This document shows, one piece after another, positions 1-9,345 of a stretch of DNA of 64,000 nt. The notes beneath the pieces were generated by a model that saw nothing but the letters and a program-made list of their open reading frames with translations, searched no databases and had not been told where the DNA came from. This stretch comes from Argentina anserina (lineage: Eukaryota; Streptophyta; Magnoliopsida; Rosales; Rosaceae), in assembly GCF_933775445.1 (NCBI RefSeq), contig NC_065875.1:25047555-25111554 (forward strand). The letters are read 5' to 3'. Both the position numbers and the translations under genes were made by a program. Every line of letters starts with the position of its first letter. Within the stretch, counting starts at the first letter, position 1.

Positions 1-1412
1 ACCAATTCCAATGAATTCATAACAGTATATAATATAGCAAACTATATATATATGTACTTATTACCATTTATACAGTATATATGTAATCCACTATATCGTA
101 TACATGTCGTAATTCAATATTAAAAACTCTTGCAAAATCTTGAATCTCCGCAAGGGTATATTCGTAATTATGTGAGATTTTACTCACCTTCCTTCCTGCG
201 TGCAACTTCCACGACACTGAAAGTAATTTCTTCACTTGTTTCGTCAGTCACCTAATAGCATGATAAATGCTTAGAAAATGATACTTAAAATACCAGGTGA
301 CGATTCCAGTACAACTAAATGTTGTTCATAAAACATTGTTCATAGAACACTGTTCATGATTTACTAATCACAGTTTTTTTTACTAAAATACTGTTCACAG
401 TTACTGTTTTTTAACAAAACACTGTTCACAGTTACTGTTTGTCATGGCACTGTTTGCTGTTACTGTTTTACCAAAAACATTGTTTACATTTACTGTTACA
501 GAACACTATTCACAGTACTATTCATGCGTCGTCACTGTTCACCGACCGCCACCAATCATCACCAAATTTCACCACCACAACCTAAATAACATTTCCAACA
601 ACTTTCTAGTTGACACCAAGGTCTAAATCCAAGCCTAAACAGTCCAAACGACGAAGAACATAAATTCGGCACTATTCACAGACCCTAGAAATTGAAATTC
701 TTGATTCGGGTGCTTACACTTCGATTTGGCTCGATTCCTTTTGTGGGAATGTTGCTGGGACTGAGACAAGCAAAACCCCCCAAGAATCTCGAGCTATGGT
801 GGCCGGAGGAGGCGGCGCCATCACAGCAGAAACTTCCGGCAGTTGCTGCACCGTGTGTGGTTGTCGCCGGAGTGCAAGGCGTAGCCCAAAAGATGGAGAT
901 CGTCGAGCCCGTCAGTTTGATAGGTGGCACGACACGAGGCGACGTCGGATGGTGGAGAAATCGGCCTGAGAAGATTTTTGGGTTGGGTGAACAGTACCCG
1001 AGCTCGGGTAAACAGTAATCGAGCTGCTTTTTTGGAAAAAAAAATAACTTATTTTCTGATTTCTAATCTCCTCTCCTTCCTTTTATACTATTTCCAAAAT
1101 CGGAAACCAAACTTCCGTTACTAACAACTTCCACATACGACATCCGATTAAAGCGTGCTGCGCGTCTACGAATTCGTATTGACGAATTCTACGACTTTCG
1201 TGAAGGAAGTTTCCTGAAAAGAGTGACGGATTAAAATTCGACTCTTTGGGTCAAATGAATTTAATCAAATAACACACCTTTGGCTCTTGAAACCAATTTC
1301 TACTTCGAACAACGACAAAATAAAAGGCGTAAAATGTGAATTTAATCAAATTACCATTCCCTTAATTTCTGATAAATTAAAAGAAATTGTATTGAAAATT
1401 TGGGTTATTACA
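1..1412 (-). mobile_element. Reverse-oriented LTR of the same family, cut by the left window edge
   Basis: Read on the minus strand, this stretch begins at 1412 with the family start TGTAATAACCC. It carries the same landmarks as the complete LTRs further right: the conserved pre-promoter block (about 1120-1215), a TATAAAAGG box near 1085 and a predicted 64-nt exon ending in AAG before GTGAGTAAAATC near 190. The 3' half lies outside the window, so length and target-site duplication cannot be checked. It lacks the hairpin found after the TATA box in the other copies, which suggests a separate subfamily. No coding capacity is credible here. Confidence 0.75.
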
Positions 1413-1869
1413 TTTGCCTTTTAAGATCATTTCGGTTTCCTTAATCTTAGCATTTATTTATTCTATATGTTTAATTCAATCATTCCATTGATTTTTCATT
1501 ACTTTAAATTGCTGAAAGATTTGATTTCAATTTTTTTTTAAAGAAAAGGTTCTTTATATAGCTCATATGAGAGTTTCATAATACAAACACTTCTCCAGTT
1601 TTTGTAGATCATACGAGAGAAACAAAGTTTGTTGTGTACTTGTATCATTCGTCATTTATTTTCAATTTTTAGGTACGTATGTTATCCATGACATATATGT
1701 TTTCTCAAATCTTTTCTTTTCATATCATTGTACCAGGAATTTTCGTGTGGTAAACCTTTTGTTCTAGGTTTCAACTTTTCATTTATTTTTCACTCTCTAC
1801 TATTACGTACTTAATATATAGAAATATGCATATTAGTATAAATTTCAAATTGCATCCTTGATATGAATT
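1413..1869. other. Unassigned AT-rich stretch between two LTR copies
   Basis: No gene is visible. The stretch has a TATATA box near 1555 and an AG acceptor-like site near 1670, so it may be the diverged 5' part of the outermost LTR that begins to be recognisable at about 1870. I could not find a TG start or a target-site duplication to prove this. Confidence 0.4.
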
Positions 1870-2618
1870 AGGTACTTCTTGCTTGGTTATGGAGTGATTG
1901 TGGTGGCTAGTACCTTCCTTATTTTGAGTAGAAGACGCATTGGGAGCTAAGGTGAGTAAACCTCACACTGATCATCATGATCGAAGTTATTGAATTTAGT
2001 TTGAGTTGTTAACATAGTCATTGCATCATTAGCTTATAAAAATATGTTTTGGTTTAAATTACGTGAACTTGATCATATACGGTTCATGGGTAAGTGAAAT
2101 GCTATTTTAATAAATGATTTTTAAAGGTTTTAGTGATTATGGACTATAGTGAATGTGAGTAAATCTCACTATGACGAGTCTACCCTTAGCGGTGACTCAT
2201 ATTTATGATTTATTAAAAAGAGTGAACTGTGACATCTATATAATATAGTGGGTTGTGTATGTGTACAAAATGGTAAATACGATACATATATATGAGTTGC
2301 TATATTATATAATGTTACGGTTTTTATTTCAAATATAAGATTGTATTATTTTTGATTAATTGTGGCGGATGAAACCGGAAGGGAGATAACATACCTTCTG
2401 GTATAATGAATTATTAGAGTGACTATATATATATTGTTGTGCAAGAGTCGATTGGTTGTAGTACAATAACATATGTGGATTGTTATATTGTACGTAGTTT
2501 TAACATTGAGTCTTGTTAAAACGTTTTCTGGTATTCGGACGTTGTTGGCAGTAATCGGAATGAAGCCTTGGTCGGGTGTCGGTTACAATCAGTTAGAGCT
2601 TTAGTCTGTTTGCCGGTG

Positions 2619-3260
2619 TACTGCATGAGGGGTAACAAATGGGTTGCTTGGGTTTCATGAGTACCCATGTTTTGAGTGATATTGGGTAACATATGGGTTG
2701 CCCAGTGTCTGCCTGTGTACTGCATGAGGGGTAACAGATGGATTGCTTGGGTCTCATGAGTATCCATGTTTTGAGTGATATTGGGTAACATATGGTTTGC
2801 CAAGTGTTTGCCGGTGTACTGCATGAGGGGTAACAAATGGGTTGCCTGGGTCTTATGAGTACCCATGTTTTGAGTGATATTGAGTAACATATGGGTTGCC
2901 CAGTGTCTACTGGAGTACTGCATGAGGGGTAACATATGGTTGCCTGGGTCTCATGAGTCATGTTTTGAGTGATATTGGGTAACAGATTGGTTGCCCAGTG
3001 TCTGCCAGTGTACTGCATGAGGGGTAACAAATGGCTACTTCGGTCTCATGAGTACACATGTTTTAAATGATTTTAGGTAACCAGATGGGTTGCCCAATGT
3101 CTGTCGGTGTACTGCATGAGGGGTAACAAATGGGTTGCTTGGGTCTCATGAGTACCCATGTTTTTAAATGATTTTGGGTAACAGATAGGTTGCCCAGTGT
3201 CTCATGATTTCACATATTTTTAAATGATATTGGATAACAAATGGGTTGCCCAATGTCACA
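2619..3260. repeat. Tandem minisatellite, about 99-bp unit, six copies
   Basis: The landmark CTGCATGAGG recurs at 2621, 2720, 2819, 2918, 3013 and 3112, giving a period of 99 bases with one 95-base unit. Each unit also carries a GGTAAC...GGGTTGCC pair and a CTCATGAGTACCCATG block. Degenerate half-units continue to about 3260. Other LTR copies have only two or three diverged versions of this block (for example 5370-5610 and 45980-46220), so it expanded within the outermost copy. Confidence 0.9.
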
Positions 3261-3848
3261 TGAGTACGCATGTCTTAAGATGTTATCTGTTATATTTCTC
3301 TTGTATGTGATATATGTTATAATGTTGGTTTACTCATACGGGCTGCAAAGCTTATCGAGTTTGTGTTATAATCTCGGTGCACCAATACGATGGTGTATGG
3401 GGTAGTCCTGCAAGTGAAGATTAGCTGGCTCAGAGAGCTTATTCAGAGGATTTCTGAGGGTTTCCTTCTTTTGTTTATGGTGAGGATTGAGTGAATATTA
3501 CATTTCCAATTGTTTTAATACTTGAGTGTTTAACTGGTAATGTATTATTTGTAATGACCCAATTTTTCAGAATCAATTTATTTGATTTTGTAGAAATTGA
3601 TAAACTTTGTACGATTATTAAAATGCATTGGTTTCACTTTCGCGACGTTGTTAGTCGAAAACGGAATCGTTTTCTGAAATTTTAATTAGGAAAACGTTAC
3701 GTTTTCGCGATGCGAGAATCGACTTTTACTCAATCGTTCGTTTGTAGAGCTCGTCGATACGAGTTCGTGGACACGTCACACGTTCTAATCGGACGTCGTA
3801 CGTGAAAGTCATTAATGACATAAGTTAGTTTCTGATTTTGGAAGTGGG

Positions 3849-3896
3849 TATAAAAAGGGAATTTTGGAGTTTAGGGTTTCCATTTTCAGAAACCCT
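3849..3896 (+). promoter_or_regulatory. LTR A core promoter and 5'-end hairpin
   Basis: TATAAAAAGG at 3849 is followed 24-25 nt downstream by an inverted repeat (AGGGTTTC / GAAACCCT, 8-bp stem, 3873-3896). The spacing puts the expected transcription start at or just before the hairpin. The same arrangement recurs in LTR B and in the solo LTR at 44259. Confidence 0.7.
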
Positions 3897-4339
3897 TTCT
3901 CTCTCTTCACCCGCCTCCCTCTTCTCTCTCTCTCTCTCTCTCTTTCTCAGAAAATTCACCGCCGACGATCTCCTCCCCTGAGCCGCCGGCCTCTAGAGCA
4001 TCGCACGGCCCTCCGCATCAAACCCCGAGGTTGACACGCCTACCCTCGCCGCCGTGAGTCCTCGCGCTACAATTCGAGGCATGCGATTCCTCCGCCGCTG
4101 TTCGAGCTCCACCTCCGGCGATCTTCCGGTGGTTCTCAAGCCCTATCGAGGTAAAGGTTTGTGTGATTGGTTGTATTGTGTGTGATTTGGGGGTGAATCG
4201 GATGAGGAGGATAGGGAGTACCGCCGCCTTAGGCGGCGCGTGAGGGGATGTGAGGTGGCCAAGAGGCGGTCTGAGGCCGTAGGAGGGTAGAGGAGGAAGA
4301 AAGAAAGAGTTTTGGAGCGGCGGTGGCGAGCTACGCGCC

Positions 4340-4497
4340 GGTTTTGGAGTGGGCGCGTGGGCCCCACGCGCTGTCACTGTGGGCGGCGCGTGAGCTTCAC
4401 GTGCGGTCGCTGGAGGTGGCACGTGAACCCCACGCGCGGTCGCCGGAGGTGGCACGTGAACCCCACGCGCCGCCACGTGCGGCGGCGCGTGAGCAGT
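4340..4497. repeat. GC-rich short tandem block in LTR A with CACGTG and GCGCGTG motifs
   Basis: An otherwise AT-rich LTR holds this GC-rich run. A unit of about 31 bases recurs (GGAGGTGGCACGTGAACCCC at 4404 and 4445), with several GGCGCGTG and CACGCGC inverted motifs. Shorter versions occur in LTR B (about 6826-7015) and in the copy at 44985-45085. CACGTG is the plant G-box core, so a regulatory role is possible but untested. Confidence 0.6.
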
Positions 4498-6270
4498 AAT
4501 TTCAAACAGTAAATTTTTTGTAAGAAAATTATTTTTACGTACGGTGAATGTAAAAAGTAATTTACGTACATTAAATGTGAATTTATTTTACGTACGGTAA
4601 ATATAAATGTAAAGTACGTACAGTAATTGTAAAAGTAATTTCTGAAGGGTAAATCAGTAATTATTATTTACTGAGACAGTATTTATGATTGAATAGTATA
4701 CACTCGTACATGAATACGTAAATAGTATGTACTCGTACAGAAATGCGTAAATAGTATGTACACATACAAGAATACGTAATTATTATGTATTTGTACAGTA
4801 ATGCGTGAATAGTAAGTATGTGAACAATAATTTCGTAAAACATTATTACTTTTTCGACATTTAAGGTTTTACGTAACGCTTCTAAATTCACTTCTTATCT
4901 ATTCTAGGTGATCGACACAACAAGTAAATGATTCGAGTTTGAATCGTGGAAAATTACGCTCAGGAGTATAAGGTGAGTAAAATCTCATAGTGACGAATCT
5001 ACCCTTGTGGAGATTCATGATTACGCTAAATTTAAAAGAAATAAACTATGATATGTATATGATATAGTGGATTGTGTATGTGTATAATTGGTAAAATAGG
5101 TGTATATATATGGTTTGCTATATTATATACTGTCATGATTTCCGTTTGCGAATGAGTTCATTTTAGCGTTGATATTTATTTATTTGAGCATGTCGATTTG
5201 ATTTGTAAAATATCATGTGATGATTGTTTGTACATGGTTTTAACTTAAGTTATGTTAAAACGTTTTTGTGGTCTGTGGATCAGTCTTCGGACGTGTTGGC
5301 ATGTCGGAACCTAGCATTGGCCGGGCGACAGTTACGATTCAATTAGAGCTCTAGTCTGTCTGCCAGGGTACTAACATGAGGGGTAACAGAGGTGTGTCAA
5401 CGCTCATGAGTACCCATATTTTTGGATATTGAGTGGCGAGAGGTTGCCCAATGTCGGGCGGCGTACTTACATGAGGGGTAACATAGGTGTATCAGCCCTC
5501 ATGAGTACCCGTATTATAAATGCATTTGGGTAAACAGAGGGTTGCCCGATTTCTCATGAGCATATATATTTTCTGTCGATATTGGACAACCAGATGGGTT
5601 GTCCAATGACTCATGAGTGCATTTATGATTGATGCTTTGTGGATTTTCGTATATATTTTTATGCGAGTTATATTGTTCGTTTTACTCATACGAGCTACAA
5701 AGCTTACCAGATTTGTGTTTACAATCCCGATGCACCTATTTGATGGTGTAGGGGATAATTCGGCAGGTGTGGATTAGCGGAAATCGACGGATAACTCGGA
5801 AGACTTGAAGTTGTTTTATTCTATATTGTGGTGAGGATTTGAGAGGATTTTTACATTTCCATTTGATATAATGTTGAATTACAAATTTGGTTTGTAATAA
5901 TCAATTTGACTGAGTTGTACTATGAACTCAATAATGATCCGCTGTGACATTATGTAATAACCCTAAATTTCAAATACATTGTTTGAATTAATTTGAGTTC
6001 TATAAAGACATGATTTTCAGTTTAAATGAATATGATTGTTGCAAACGCTACGAAACGGGAACGGAAACGTTCCGAGAGCGTTTAATAAGAAAAACGTTAA
6101 GTTTCCGAACGTTTTTATCAACTTTTATTCCATCGCTCGGTTGCGAAAACTTCCTTCACGAAAGTAGTAGAGCTCGTCGATACGAGTTCGTGAGTATGTG
6201 ACACGTTCAAATCGGACGTCGTACGTAAAAGTTATTAACGTCGGAAGTTAGTCTCCGATTTGGAAACTAG

Positions 6271-6316
6271 TATAAATAGAGCATTTATGAATTAGGGTTT
6301 CCATAATTGGAAACCC
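6271..6316 (+). promoter_or_regulatory. LTR B core promoter and 5'-end hairpin
   Basis: TATAAATAGA at 6271 is followed 24 nt later by a perfect 8-bp inverted repeat (GGGTTTCC, 6-base loop, GGAAACCC; 6295-6316). The loop differs from the other copies while the stem is kept. Confidence 0.7.
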
Positions 6317-7230
6317 CTCATTCGGCCCGCCTCCTTTCTCTCTCTCTCTCCTCGCGACTCCCTCTCTCCCCGATCCTTCTCCCACGCCGGCGATCTCGCC
6401 ATCCAGGCTGCCGTGACGAACACCGCCCCTCCCAATCGCGTCGCACGGCTCTTCTCTACAAACCCCAAGGTCAACGCACCTCCTCGCGCCGTCGTCAGCC
6501 TCCACACTCCAACCCGAGGCCGTAAGCTTCATCGCCACCGAGCGCCACTTCGGCGACGCGAGAGCACAGCACCACGACGCTTATCCTCGCCCTTGGAGCC
6601 TCTGCAATCGACTAAGGGGCAAAAAACCCCGCGATTCAAGTCCTCCCCGAGGAATCAAAGCATCACCGGCGATTCGACCACTCCCGGTGCCCAAATCGGA
6701 GTCCTTAGCTTCAAGAAAGGTAAGAATCGATGAAATTGATGAATTGGTTGTGAGATTTTGATTGTTTTGGGTTGATTTGGTGGAGATCGGACGGAGAGAT
6801 GAAAGGGGAGGTTACCGCCGCTTTAGGCGGCGCGTGAGGTTGGTGGGAGGGCGTATGAGGCGGCGTGAGGCCGCATGGGGGGAGGAGGAAGAAGAAAAGG
6901 AGAGATTTGGGGTGGCGGTGGCGTGATACGCGCCGTGGTTAGCCTCGGCGCGTGGGCCCCACGCGCGGCCGGCCGGAGGTGGCGCGTGTGCCTCACGCGC
7001 CGCCGTGTGAGGCGGTGTAATTAGTTTTGACTGAAGGGGTATTTTGGTAATTTACTGTGTACGGTAAATGTAAATGTAATTTTTATTTACTACGGTAAAT
7101 GTAATTAAATTTTACCTTCGGTAAATGTAAATATAAATTACTTTCAGTAAATGTAAAAAGTAATTTTGTAAAAGGGTAATTTAGTAAATTTTATTTACTG
7201 AATTTGTATTTACATTTAAATCGTACGTAT

Positions 7231-7621
7231 ACGTACAGAAATACGTATTAATATTTATACGTACAGAAATACGTATTAATATTTATACGTACAGAAATAC
7301 GTATTAATATTTATACGTACAGAAATACGTATTAAATATTTATACGTACAGAAATACGTATATAATATTTATACGTACAGAAATACGTATATAATATTTA
7401 TACGTACAGAAATACGTATTAATATTTATACGTACAGAATTACGTATTATTATTTATACGTACAGAAATACGTATTTAAATATTTATACGTACAGAAATA
7501 CGTACATAATAATTATACGTACAGAAATACGTATATATTATTTATATGTACAGAAATACGTATATAGTACTTATACGTACAGAAATACGTACATAGTACT
7601 TATACGTACAGAAATACGTAT
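7231..7621. repeat. 28-bp tandem array, 14 units, each a small hairpin
   Basis: The core ACGTACAGAAATACGTA occurs at about 7231, 7259, 7287, 7315, 7344, 7372, 7402, 7430, 7458, 7488, 7517, 7547, 7576 and 7605, so the period is 28-30 bases. Each unit can pair TATACGT with ACGTATA around an 8-base loop. The solo LTR at 44259 has only two or three diverged units (about 45290-45365) and LTR A a few (about 4695-4805), so this is a local expansion in LTR B. Confidence 0.92.
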
Positions 7622-9345
7622 TAATTGAGTATTGTATAGTAACCGTGAATAGTGAACAGTGAACAGTAACTTCGTAAAACCGAAAATTGCTGAACAGTAA
7701 TCGATTATTACTGTTTCGGCATTTAAAGGTTTACGAAATGATTCTAAATTCTTTTCTTATCTTTTCAAGGTGATCGTTAAATCAAGAAAAGGAATTATCA
7801 TCGGGAATTGTGGAATTACGCTCGAGTCTATAAGGTGAGTAAAATCTCACTGAATTACGAATCTACCCTCGTGGTGATTCAACATTTTTGCAAGCGTGTT
7901 TATCAAATGAATTACAACATGTATATAATTTAGTGGACTACATATATACAGTATAATGGTAATAAGTACATATATATATAGTTCATTAAATTACGTACTG
8001 TTATTAATTCATTAAAAATAGTCATTTCGGTGACGGAAAATTGTGAACGAGTATGTGATTTAAATGGTACAATATGATGTGAGAATATTGTACGTAATTT
8101 TTCATGTGTTTATGAAATATGACATGTATAGGATATAGTGGACTATGTATATATTGTATAAATGGTAAATAAATACGAATATATATAGTTTGCTATATAA
8201 TATACTGTTATGATTTTTATTGTGGATATATCGTGAAAGTTTTAAAACGTACAATATGATGTGTGATTATTGTACATGATTTTATCACGAAGAATGTGAA
8301 ATATTGTGATTTGTCTTCGGACGTGATGTGTGGTACAATATGATGTGAGATTATTGTACATGTTCGGCAAGTCGGAACCTAGCCTTTGGCCGGGCGAAAG
8401 TTACGATACAGTTAGAGCTCTAGTCTGTCTGCCATAGTACTGCATGGGAGGTAACGGGTGGTTATCTGCTCATGGGTACTCAGCTTGTTTTGGATGTTGG
8501 GTGGCGGGTGGTTACCCAACATCAGCGGTATACTAAGTGAGGGGTAACAGATGTGTACCAGCGCTCATTAGTTACCATTTTGTGAAAGTATTAGAGTAAC
8601 CAGATGGGTTGCTCGTTTTCTCATGATTTTCATTATACTGTGTTGATGTGGAGTTGTGTCTTTTATGAGACGAGAGTTATTTTAATATTTTACTCATACG
8701 AGCTGTAAAGCTTACCGGGTTTGTGTTGCAATCCCGGTGCACCAATTTCAATGGTGTAGGGGATACTTCCGCAGGTGCTGAGTAGTGGTGATTGAGTGAC
8801 GACTCCGAAGACTCGAAGTCGATCGCATCCAGTCGTGGTGAGGTTCCAGCGTGGATTGTGTGTGAGATTTGGTGTGATTTTATTTGTGAGGTTGTTGTGA
8901 GGATTATACAATTCCATTTGTTATATGTTGAATTATCATTTGGGTTTGTAATAATCGGCTTGACTGAGTTATATTTTAAACTCAGATGTGATCCGCTGCG
9001 ACATTAAAATGATTTCGATTTCATTGAGATTATTTTGTGTTTAACGATTTTAAGATTTTGAGTTTTTAAGCTCGAAATTTTAGGGTCGTTACACATTAAA
9101 ATGATTTCGATTTATTGAGATTGTTTTAGAGTTTTTCATGACTTCGAAATTTGAGTTTCATACTTGAAATTTTGGGGTCGTGACATTATTCAAGTCAACT
9201 GAGTCGTATTGTGAACTCAGTTTCGATACACTGTTGTTGTAAGATGATTTCATTATATTTAAGATTGTTTTAGAGTTATCATGGCTTTGAATTCGAATTT
9301 TTATCATTCGAAATTTCGGAGTTGTGAGAGTCGGAGTTGTGAGAG

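Larger units (their letters stand above)
5953..9093 (+). mobile_element. Solo LTR B, the innermost insertion (3141 bp)
   Basis: It starts TGTAATAACCC at 5953 and ends GGGTCGTTACA at 9093. It is flanked by the 5-bp duplication CATTA (5948-5952 and 9094-9098). LTR A stops at GCTGTGACATTA just before it and continues ATTAAAATGATTTC just after it, so the insertion into A is unambiguous. It is about 650 bp longer than its relatives, mainly because of the 28-bp tandem array and a longer putative first exon. Landmarks are TATAAATAGA at 6271, a hairpin at 6295-6316, a donor at 6719 and a 65-nt putative exon at 7770-7834. No reverse transcriptase, integrase or gag region is present. Confidence 0.93.
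3550..9185 (+). mobile_element. Solo LTR A, nested in the outer LTR and split by solo LTR B
   Basis: It starts TGTAATGACCC at 3550 and ends GGGGTCGTGACA at 9185. It is flanked by the 5-bp duplication TTATT (3545-3549 and 9186-9190), and the outer LTR continues on both sides. Removing the inner insertion (5953-9093 plus one CATTA) leaves about 2490 bp, close to the 2389-bp uninterrupted copy at 44259-46647. Landmarks are the conserved block near 3745-3800, TATAAAAAGG at 3849, a hairpin at 3873-3896, a GC-rich block near 4200-4497 and putative exons at about 3873-4150 and 4908-4972. There is no coding region, so it is a recombination product. Ty3/Gypsy is likely from LTR length, but not proven. 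Confidence 0.92.
1870..9329 (+). mobile_element. Outermost LTR copy of the nest (diverged, left end unresolved)
   Basis: From about 1870 the sequence follows the layout of the other LTRs: an AAG/GTGAGTAAA donor near 1952, a repeated GTGAGTAAATCTCAC block near 2157, the TATAATATAGTGG block near 2240 and the CTCATACG...GGTGCACC block near 3330-3390. At 3549 it is interrupted by another LTR. Its last 140 bases resume at 9191 (CAAGTCAACTGAGTCG) and end near GAGTTGTGAGA at about 9329, a decayed version of the GGGTCGTGACA terminus. It is the oldest layer, judged by its divergence and by carrying the other two. It also contains a 99-bp tandem repeat. Confidence 0.7.

Noticed and set aside
2516..3030. 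Two overlapping minus-strand open frames with a 33-residue repeat (QYTGRHWATHMLPNITQN type)
   Set aside because: They are the translation of the 99-bp minisatellite within an LTR. Two frames stay open at once, as expected from unit length divisible by three, and no domain is seen.
4018..4571. Pro/Ala- and Arg-rich open frames on both strands in LTR A
   Set aside because: They are produced by the GC-rich repeat block, overlap on both strands, and are not conserved in frame in LTR B or the copy at 44259.
6248..6733. Arg/Pro-rich open frames in LTR B
   Set aside because: They lie in the putative first exon of the LTR, are low-complexity and overlap on both strands. No start context or domain supports coding.
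7231..7621. CRISPR-like regular repeat array
   Set aside because: The units are directly joined, with no unique spacers, in plant DNA inside an LTR. It is a simple tandem array.
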